A stretch of 64,000 nt of DNA from Corticium candelabrum (Eukaryota > Porifera > Homoscleromorpha > Homosclerophorida > Plakinidae). Every line of letters starts with the position of its first letter. Within the stretch, counting starts at the first letter, position 1. Both the position numbers and the translations under genes were made by a program. This document shows positions 55,001 through 64,000 of this stretch, piece after piece. Below the pieces are notes generated by a model. That model ran no database searches and was not told where the DNA came from. It was given only the letters and a program-made list of their open reading frames with translations. The stretch is taken from NCBI RefSeq assembly GCF_963422355.1, contig NC_085102.1:2118376-2182375 (forward strand), read 5' to 3'.

Positions 55001-58000
55001 TTCTGTGCTCTTGACCACATGTGATTGCTCATACTCTGTAAACCATGCAGCATTGCATGAGGTCAGCTAGGCATTCAAGGTCAGCTACACACATGCAACT
55101 ACACACATACAAGTAGGAGATAATGTTGGTAGACCCTGTCATGACTATACGTGCTCAACTGTATGTGTATTAGGCATTGACTGCAAGCACTTGCATGCTT
55201 TATTGCAACATATCACATGCACTCACAACATCTTTGATTAGACAAGCAAAATTGCAAGTACGTGATTTCCATCCAAAAGTCAGCCAAACTCCTCAATTTC
55301 ATTCAAGAGGAGTTACTTTTGGAAAGATAGAAGAACTTTGACTTGAACCTTATAATATATATAATGTATACTTATGCAACGTATATACTTATGCCTCGCT
55401 TCTTGCTGTTGTTGTAGAGATGAAGAGACACGACATAAGAGACCAGAGGTACTACTTGTGAGCTTTACTGTCTTGTCTTGCTTTGAAAATTGGTGATATT
55501 TCTTTATCATAGAATGAACGTTACGTGTTACCTCGTTTGTTGACTGCTGAAGAACGGTCATTGGTGGTCAATGCTAAGGGCGAGTATGTCAACTCGTAAG
55601 TTGAAACACTAAACTACTTAAAGAGACATTTCGGAGATTTGCATTAACGCAACGTTTCAGAAATGCGTGCTAACGTACATTTGCAGCAAAAAGCAATGGC
55701 TGCATGCCCTGATGGAAGTGACAAGAACACGAATTAACTGCAACGCGAAGTTACAGTTGAGTCCAGTTCTTACAACAGGGCCCCCTTCGGTGTGTAGTGA
55801 AAACAGCTGTTCATAGTGGTCTGTCGCACATGAACACAACTAAAAGGATAAAGAGGCGAGTGGTATTGGCGTCCGGATCGGTTTTGACGTCCACCGCGCT
55901 TCACCGACTGCTGTCGATGTCACATGATGTTATACGTGATGGCGAAAAACCCTCTTCAGCGTCACGTTGGAAAAGTGTTGCCCAATTGATAAGTATGAGT
56001 AAGTTGTGCATAAGTGTTTCAGCTACTGAACCAAACAGCAATCTCTGCAAACTACAATATACGGTAGATATTTGAGAAGTTGGAGCCCCGATCAAAAAAG
56101 TTACAAACGCGTCCGATAGAATTTATCATTTAATCAGTTAAAAGCGTACATAAGCATATCTCGTTCTGCAAATGCGTCAAATGTCTCAATTTGATTGTTG
56201 GTAACCAACAATCAAAGGTGTATGCTGGGCGCAATTTACTAGCGCATGTGGCCGAAATGTTTCTTTAATCTCACCTTGTTTTAGTAATCATTTTTTGCTC
56301 AGTATGTGCTTATCTATGTCTTTTTAGTCATTTGTGTATCAGTCAGTTTGTCATATTGTCTGTCCACATTAGTACGTTCACTTCAGATATATACTGTATG
56401 ATCGACTCTCATGATCGCTTGAGGGTCACAAAACAGTGATTTACGCCCCGTTTACACGGGGCCTGACAAATTGTGTCTCAGGCTCAACCCTGGCCTGTAG
56501 TTCCAGACTAGGTCCTGTTTTGTGTTCACACGTCCGTCATCGGCATCTCAGCTAGATGTGCAGGGTCGGGAAGTGCGAATCAATCGTGTGGTCTATATGC
56601 AGAAGCGTAGGAACTGAGAGAGGTGATGGCACTCATGATGTGAGCATGCAAACCAGCTCGATGGCATGACTAAAATTACTTGAAAAGCACGTTGGATGAG
56701 TTCACAATCTTTTGCCATGATCTACAGCATGCATGCACTAGTCAATGATGGGCGGAGCTATATCATGAGCAGGGCCTGACTCGGTATATGAAAATGAGCT
56801 GTGTCTGTGGGCCCGAGTCCTATAATGTTGTGTAAATGGGGTTTAAATTGGAAATATCACTAAGGGCACGTTTCCACTAGTGCCTTAACCGGTTTAACAA
56901 GTGGTTTAAGAATTGACCTGTTTCCACCTGCACTAAACCAGTTATATGTTAAACCTAAACCTATTTCTTAAACCTACTTCGAAGTAGGTTTAGCAAAGTG
57001 GTTTAGGTTTAACTGTCACGTGACAGTAGCGTGCTTGTTTAGATGGCTTCTGACAATGTTGTTTTGATAATATTGACTATTTTGCTGGGATAGGATTGCC
57101 TTAAAAGATGTAAGGGTTGTTAACAAGGGGAGAGAAATCAGTAGCTACGGAGAGAGACAAGACAGTGTCTGTGGTCATCGTCATGCAAATTCCTACTAGC
57201 AGATGCTGAATCAGTGAAAACCAACAGTTGCTCTGACTCGGTGACAAAGCAGCCCAATACTTCAAAATAAGGCATACCTAGACGGTTTGTTTTGTGCAAG
57301 TTCCTAGTGGAAACAGCGCTTTCTTGAACTGGTTTAGTTCTTAAACCCATTTAAGCTAAACTAGTTTAAGGTGCAGCTAGTGGAAATACGGCCTAAGGCT
57401 TGCAATCACAAATGAAGACTTGAAATCCTTCTAATCTCTCTATTTCAAACAGATCTGTTACATTTTTATAGCTGGACTGAAAATAGTTACTCTTGAAATT
57501 TGAAGAGATATCTTTCAGATGTTCCAACGATTGGTTTCCTCATCGACCAAGCATGTTTAGATACTACTGGAACAACCGAACCTGACAAGTCAATCGTCCA
57601 GAGCACGCCATCAATTGGAGCTGCCTTTGGTTTTGAGGCTATGGGTGGGACATTGACACATCAAGGTTAACATCAACCATTGATATGTAATTTAGTGTTG
57701 TGATGTCCAGCCAGTTGTCAGGGTTGGCATATCTATGCTGAGCTTCATTGATGTCGGAAATCTGTAAGCTGCTGAACCGTGTGCTCCAGGCTGTCACTAT
57801 AGAGTCATGTTTATGATCACCTTGCGGGCCTGTGAGGTAGCAACATTCAAGCATGTCATCAATCCTCTTCCCTACGTCACATGCTTTGCACCTAGTAGAA
57901 AAGGGCATGGGTCAACCCAGTCTTATCAGAGACCCCAAGCAATAACGTTCTGCAAGTTTGTTCATTCATCTGTCTGTCTGTCTGTTTGTCTGTCTGTCCA

Positions 58001-59316
58001 TCTGTCTGTATGTATGTCTGTCTGTTTATCTGCCCATAGCAGGGAAGTGCTTTCACCAATACACTTGAATTTTTTGTCACTCTTGCTCCTATATCATACA
58101 CTGTATCTATAGGAGCTATCGGCTGTGTTTTAAATAGTAAGATCCCTATATTGATCGATCAAAATGCTCAATTGCAAAGACAGCTAATGGCATTTACTTC
58201 TTATTTGTCCATCTGTTTGTGTGCTTATCTGTCAGTCTGCCTGCTTTTGATTCATTTGTTTATTTACTTCTGCAGCTTAGTTATATATCCATGCTTTATT
58301 CCTCTTGTCATGTTGCTGTTGTAACGAGACCTTTGTATATCAGCTTGTCTGCATTACAGAAAAGATAAATCAAATTTATCACACCCCAACACAAAGCAAA
58401 GCTTAAAGACTCACACTGGCAAAAGTCCTGACACTCTACCTCCTGCTCTGTTTGGATGCAGCTGCTCAGTGTGTCGATCAATCCAATCAATGCGTGCAAC
58501 AAGCACAGCCAATGATGCAAGATCAAAACTACAAATGATGATATACAGCTCACACAGGGGTGGAGAGGTCGTTCCGATCACTCGTGGTGGACAGCAGATA
58601 TTTATCGGAGATAGGGTGATCGTGAGAGGAGAGAGAACAGGCACAGTGAAATATATTGGGAAGTTGGAGGGAGTCAGGTTGCCATACACAAACCACATAT
58701 TCCTTGGATTACAATTGGATCAGCCGAGTGAGTGTTGGTTACTTCATTCGTAGCATCAGGCTTTGCTGCATGTGTTTGGTTTCAGCTGGTCATCATGATG
58801 GCATCTTTCAAGGTCATCGTTACTTTACTAGTGCTCCAAGGCATGGAGCATTTGTCAATGTGAAAGATGTAACCTGTGTTATCACAAGACAAGTATGATA
58901 TTAATTATAGCTCACAATACAATCATGCAGATGTTTGTGGTGTAATGGGCTTTGTGCTTGTTGTTCTGTGTACTGAGATAGACAAATAACCAGGCTGTAC
59001 AAACACCAAAACAAAAAATCATTCTGTATTGGTAGTCCTTAGTTCTGACTAAAAGTGTTTGGGTTGCCAGGTTATTACACGGATTACACTGGCTTTCAAG
59101 CCAAGCATTATGCATATAGGCATCATATACATTTTGTAACTAAATTTATTTATTGACTCTTTTTGTGAACGATCCGGCTGTTTCAACTTTGAAAATTACT
59201 TTTCTGTGTTGTAGGCAGCTAAGCCCATTGTCAATCGATCTCCATCTCGTCTCACACGTCTGAAGCAGGAACAACAACTTCTTAAGGCCGAAGCTTCCCA
59301 GAAAAAGAAAGAACAA
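49050..59316 (+). CDS. CAP-Gly domain coiled-coil protein (3' end not found)
   Basis: An uncharacterised, probably microtubule-associated protein. Exons: 49050-49173, 49288-49450, 51810-51973, 52266-52291, 52360-52433, 52495-52574, 52640-52698, 54065-54094, 54162-54229, 55418-55448, 55513-55595, 57508-57665, 58360-58727, 58786-58892 and 59215-59316, about 545 codons. ATG 49050 (MASSSL) is the only in-frame ATG of exon 1. Residues about 90-300 are charged and helical (QKLEQELEQMRKEMT, DVQRRRRAIDEETRHKRPE). A Cys pair (FGCSCSVCRS) precedes a CAP-Gly domain at about 435-510: GDRVIVRGERTGTVKYIGK, then GHHDGIFQGHRYFTSAPRHG. CAP-Gly domains bind C-terminal EEY/F of tubulin or EB proteins through a GKNDG loop; here it reads GHHDG. 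A basic helix (RLTRLKQEQQLLKAEASQKK) follows. The 57665-58360 junction is out of phase, so an exon is missing; the 30-nt exon is also weak. The family beyond CAP-Gly was not recognised. Confidence 0.8.
49451..51809. other. CAP-Gly gene intron 2
   Basis: A 2.36-kb intron with one TIR element (51001-51469) and otherwise AT-rich sequence. The 60-codon ORFs near 49508-49729 and the stretch at 49740-51000 show no domain. Confidence 0.5.
51001..51469. mobile_element. TIR MITE with CATTTCTTCAAATAGTGGCC ends
   Basis: Left end catttcttcaaatagtggcc (51005-51024). The right end in reverse complement is TATTTCTTCGAATAGTGGCC (51445-51464). Internal tcgtttagaagccgc/tcgtttagaggccgc repeats occur near both ends. 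No coding capacity. Confidence 0.68.
52699..54064. other. CAP-Gly gene intron 7
   Basis: A 1.37-kb intron. The part at 53190-53520 is less AT-rich with repeated ggctcc/ctccaag motifs and carries overlapping ORFs on both strands without domains. I read this as a local low-complexity or old repeat rather than a gene. Confidence 0.4.
55998..56270. repeat. Dispersed repeat, copy A
   Basis: This stretch closely matches 61965-62222 in direct orientation. Shared blocks include gtgtttcagctactgaac, atttatcatttaatcagtt, ctcgttctgcaaatgcgtc and gggcgcaatttactagcgc. Matching ends abruptly on both sides. It lies in the CAP-Gly gene intron before exon 57508-57665. No coding domain or TIR was recognised. 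Confidence 0.85.
56445..56846. mobile_element. TIR MITE with CCCCGTTTACAC ends
   Basis: Left end GCCCCGTTTACACGG (56445-56459). The right end in reverse complement reads ACCCCATTTACAC (about 56830-56842). It sits only about 20 bp from the next MITE (56864-57393). No coding capacity. Confidence 0.55.
56864..57393. mobile_element. TIR MITE, family with GGGC-GTGTTTCCA ends, copy 2
   Basis: Ends GGGCACGTTTCCACTAG and, in reverse complement, GGCCGTATTTCCACTAG, flanked on both sides by TAA (56861-56863 and 57394-57396), which looks like a target duplication. Most of its length aligns with 46847-47404 in the same orientation, with small deletions. No coding capacity. Confidence 0.82.
57967..58030. 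repeat. (CTGT)n-like tract
   Basis: Imperfect CTGT repeats within the CAP-Gly gene intron before the CAP-Gly exon, similar to the tract at 14502-14580. Confidence 0.85.
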
Positions 59317-60288
<972 letters not shown>

Positions 60289-61984
60289 TTGTCTGCCCAC
60301 AAACGGCGTCTCTGTTCTGAATGTGGCTTTGCCTATTCTGCCCATTGGAAAGTTTGTCGACGGTCTCAAGGCCCTGGTCACCCTAGATGTGGTGGTTTGA
60401 TGGTAGATCCTCTTCTGTCTTCCTGGCTCTCCAGAATGACGTCCACTCACGATCTGGCTAGCACGCCTACAGACGTTACTTCACGTCATTCTGTAATTGG
60501 TGAATCAGCGTCTGGTGCTTCCTCAGGTTCTTCATCTTGTCCTTTCACTGATCAGATTAGCCATTTTGAAGACCCAGTTCTTGAAGCAATCAAGGCAGCA
60601 TGCAGCCTCGCGTGTCCCGTTCACCTGGAGGCTATCTTGTTTGAGTCTTTGATGCAAGAAGTTTCTCTGTTACAAGTCAAAACTATTGGCCATATTCCAC
60701 GCTCTGTTCGTCCTGTTCTTGCGGAAGTTCTTGCCACAGAATTCAGGAATGCCACATACCATGGTTTATAGGGCTATGCTCATCTTCACATGTTCTCTAA
60801 AGCTGTTTTGAGATGCCCAACAAGAGGCGGACCGAAGAAATGTGTTGTTGTCAAATCCTTGTTATTATCCCGTCTAGAATGGTGGACTTCTGGTGATATT
60901 CAGTCTCTTTGGTTTGAGGCTAGACTGGATCCTGATTGTAAACAGTCTTCTAATTGCAAGTCTTCTCTTGTAGATCAGATTAATCGAAAACGGGCGCTTG
61001 CTTATGCCCGAGAAGGTTGTTACAGAGATGCCATGCGGTGCCTTGGCTCTCTGGGTACAGCCAGCCCTCATGACAACAAGGTCCTTGAAGAAATCTATCA
61101 ACGCCACCCAGAGCATGTCTTGCCAACTGTTTCTGGTGATATCCCTCCTTCACTATCTGTCAGTATGGATTCAGTTCTGGCTTCACTTCAAGTTTTTCCT
61201 CGAGCATGCAGCCCTGATGCTTCTCAACTGAATTCTCAGCATTGTTTGATGCTATTCTTGGTACTACAACTCCTTCAGCCAAGCAGTGTTTGGAGAACTT
61301 GTCCTGTTTTGTAAATTTTCTTTTGTCTGGTCGTGCTGACCCTAGAATAGCCCCTTGGTTATGTGGAGCACGTCTCACTGCTCTATTGAAGAAGCATGGT
61401 GGAGTCCGCCCTATAGCTGTCGGTGAGGTCCTACGTCGACTTGTCAGCCGTCTGTGCTGTTCTGCTGTGAAAGAGGACTTACCTGACATCTTTTTGTCTT
61501 ATGGCCAGGTTGGTGTCGGTGTCCCAGGAGGTTTAGATGCTGCTGTGCACACACTATCAGCGTGTATTGCTCGATATGGATCTGATCCCAACTTGTGTTG
61601 CCTGAAAATTGATATGACAAATGCCTTTAACGAATGCTCTCGAGCTTCTTTTTTGAGTCGTCTATGTAAAGAGTTCCCAGCCTTGTTTGGATGGTCCTCG
61701 TGGTGTTACCATTGTGAAGGCATGTTGCATTTTGGGAATTCTTGGATCAAGTCATCTGCAGGAGTGCAACAAGGGGATTCCCTTGGTTCCCTACTATTCT
61801 CCCTCGTTCTTATGGAGTTTTGGATGACCTGGGTCCATTGCCGGATTTGAAGCTGAGGTTATGGTATTTGGGCGATGGCTCTTTCCTTGGCCAGTGGGCT
61901 TCAGTTGCTTGTCTCTTGGATGTCTTGTTATCAAAGGGTTCTTCCTTTGGTCTTCATATCGTGCGTAAGTGTTTCAGCTACTGA
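60289..61984 (+). pseudogene. Broken non-LTR retrotransposon reverse transcriptase
   Basis: Three adjoining frames encode parts of one retroelement protein. The N-terminal part has a C-x2-C-x6-H-x3-C knuckle ([15 protein letters not shown]). An in-frame TAG at about 60769 interrupts it, and one frameshift near 61250 and another near 61800-61850 follow. Reverse transcriptase blocks are recognisable: GGVRPIAVGEVLRRLVSR, KIDMTNAFNECSR (motif A aspartate), GVQQGDSLGSLLFSLVL (motif B) and LWYLGDGSFLG, where the catalytic YxDD aspartate pair reads GD. The ORF ends about 15 residues after motif C, where a dispersed repeat begins (61965). With a stop, two frameshifts and an altered active site it cannot be active. 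Clade was not assigned. Confidence 0.82.
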
Positions 61985-62222
61985 ACAAACGGCACACTTT
62001 GCAAACTGTGATCTACGGTAGATATTCGAGAAGTCGGAGCCCCGATCGAAAAAGTTACAAATGCGTCCGATACAATTTATCATTTAATCAGTTAAAAGCG
62101 TACGTAAGCATGTCTCGTTCTGCAAATGCGTCAAATGTCTCAATTTGATTGTTGGTAATGAACAATCAAAGGTGTATGCTGGGCGCAATTTACTAGCGCA
62201 TGTGGCCAAAATGTTTCTTTAA
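61965..62222. repeat. Dispersed repeat, copy B
   Basis: Second copy of the sequence at 55998-56270, same orientation, about 90% identical by eye. It abuts the reverse transcriptase remnant exactly where its reading frame ends, so either the repeat replaced the 3' part of the element or both belong to a composite. Confidence 0.85.
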
Positions 62223-63882
62223 TTATCCTGCACAGAATGCATTAGTTTAAGTACCTTCATTAATGGCAACTCTAGGTACTTTCAACCTTTCAAGCTATAA
62301 AACCTGTCACTTGTGCACCTATACAAGTGACTGCAATGGAAGATCTCACATTAAATATTAGTTTGTCATGACAACATTATTTGGTACTTGGCTTGATGTC
62401 TGAGTAAGCTTTACCCATATGAACATGTGTGACTATGTGCAAGTGTACCAAGTGGTATATGAGATGTCTACTGTTGCTGTTCCTACAGATTTTGTGACTC
62501 ATCTGGCTTGCTTTGTATAATCAAAGACATAATCTCTTTAGTAGGTTCACTTGATAGGAAGTCTTGATGATTTAGCAATCCATGCTAATGTTCTTGTCAG
62601 AGATCTGGACTTGACCTGTCGGACTGTTTGCATTTGCACATCCCACTTGCATCTACGCATTCTGCTCACATTTGCACATTCTGCTCACATTTGCAAATTC
62701 TGCTGGACCAGCCTGAACTGGTCTTGCTTGAAGCAGTAAAGTGGTATTCCATACTGCTGGATTAAACAACATGAGCAATGCTATTGCCTACCAAACATTG
62801 AGTCAAAACTGTCTGCTCACAATGTTCCACTAACATGCAGAAAGCAAATACTTCTGTCATCCATGTGTGTGTTATCACTATTTGAATATTAGATATTCTA
62901 ATCCAGCTAATAATGGCCACTATCTTAACTAGCAATGAAGAAGACTACTTAGGGCACCTAATCTTATCCCTGCTGCATGCTAATGTGTAGGTGCCAAATT
63001 AATTAATATGGGATTAGATCAGTTGCTGTGCGATATGATTGCTAGATATGGGAACCACTCACATTCCTTTCGTCCAAGCTTGTTTCTGAGACCAAATATT
63101 GCTAGACCCATGACCAAATTGTCGATAGGAATGCTGCAAGCAGTTTAATGTGGTCAGGGACCAACCTGCTTGCCACATTCAGTTTACATTTCTGGTGCCA
63201 AACAAGCAGGTGTAATAATATTAGGACATAGATTGTTACTGCCATAAGGATGGCATCTATTTGAACTTGAATACCTGTTTTTACACCTGGCAAAGAATTC
63301 CGTAATGTGTTGGCATGTCTGGAAAGAATAGTTGGCCGGATGACAGTTCCAATGCTTTGGTGTACACGGGTTAACCAGAGTTCCAAATTTGTGGTTGGGT
63401 GATAAGTTTCTGTTAGTGACTATAATTGAGATAGTGGCACTTACACTTATAGCAGGAATGAAGCTGCATGTGTTAGGTAATTTACCTCAAGCTGTACCAC
63501 TGGTCCTTTTATCTTGGTACTTTTCTAGAATATGAGTTTAAGGTTGTAGACAATAAGACATTGGAAGATGTAGCAACATGTGGGCATTAGTAGGAATGTT
63601 GAGTAAAACAGTGCAAGCTGTTATTGATATTATTAATGGTGTATGTGGAATGTTATCAGTTGATAACAGTGAAAGGATGCAATTAGACATAGTAGATTTT
63701 CTAACTGTTTGATTGTACATACATGTATGCCTCATACCTGGCCGCCTTGGTAGGCTATTATGATACCACATGATACCCTCTGCTAATGGATAGGTTAGTT
63801 TATTAATTAATTAAGTAACCATCAAGTTTATTCAACTGCTTGTCACTGTGTACAATTATTATTATGTGTTGTGCTCAACCAG
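62223..63882. other. Region with no recognised feature
   Basis: AT-rich sequence with short ORFs lacking domains. A small cacatttgcacattctgct repeat occurs near 62640-62700 (three imperfect units). No transposon ends were identified. Confidence 0.5.
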
Positions 63883-64000
63883 ATCAGTCTGGTTTGTAAA
63901 GTCTATTACAAGTACTGGAAGCAAACCCTGCTTCAGAAGTACTTAGACCATCACGGCTGTCTAGAAAGAAGATATGACTTTACGAAGGATCCGAGTAGAT
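63883..64000 (+). CDS. Possible coding exon running off the right edge
   Basis: After an acceptor-like tgctcaaccag, one frame stays open to the window end (118 bp) and encodes KVYYKYWKQTLLQKYLDHHG and then LERRYDFTKDPSR. The other two frames have stops. It starts in phase 0, the phase left by the last CAP-Gly gene exon (59215-59316), so it could continue that gene, but a separate gene is equally possible. Composition looks protein-like; no domain was recognised. Confidence 0.35.
   Translation, partial: MSLVCKVYYKYWKQTLLQKYLDHHGCLERRYDFTKDPSR

Noticed and set aside
55797..56075. 92-codon ORF overlapping dispersed repeat copy A
   Set aside because: The frame is not preserved in the second repeat copy at 61965-62222.

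Overview
The window is nuclear DNA from an animal. Its genes are spliced and rich in short introns, it carries many dinucleotide runs and terminal-inverted-repeat (TIR) elements, and its gene content is animal: TRP channels, inversin, a BTB-BACK-Kelch protein, a CAP-Gly protein and an SLC35 sugar-nucleotide transporter. Short canonical GT-AG introns, AT-rich spacers and divergence from vertebrate sequences suggest an early-branching marine invertebrate, most likely a sponge. That placement is inference.

Layout. About 1.8-5.5 kb (minus) and 10.3-15.3 kb (plus) hold two head-to-head TRPC-like ankyrin-repeat channel genes with the same exon structure. Their 4.7 kb spacer holds decayed retroelement and inverted-repeat sequence. 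A single-exon SLC35A-type transporter lies at 17.07-18.23 kb (plus). Inversin (INVS/NPHP2) fills 20.6-34.3 kb (minus) in about 34 small exons; its introns hold a tRNA-derived SINE, long CA/GT runs and several small transposons. A Kelch-like gene occupies 36.4-48.8 kb (minus). A CAP-Gly/coiled-coil gene starts 222 bp away in the opposite direction (49.05 kb, plus) and runs to at least 59.3 kb. The right end holds a broken non-LTR reverse transcriptase (60.3-62.0 kb), a truncating dispersed repeat, and a possible exon at the window edge.

Functional picture. Inversin is a ciliary ankyrin/IQ protein. A match to the RFX X-box lies about 70 bp upstream of its start codon. A second near-match sits at the start of the CAP-Gly gene, beside an NRF1-like palindrome in the 222-bp divergent promoter. 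This makes the CAP-Gly protein a candidate ciliary or microtubule protein. The TRP pair looks like an old inverted local duplication in which one copy has lost the usual end of pore helix S6.

I did not find a wholly new defence or metabolic system. The most original items are the uncharacterised CAP-Gly gene with its shared promoter, the divergent S6 of the first TRP channel, complementary microsatellites around exons, and several small TIR transposon families, two of them with repeat copies inside the window.
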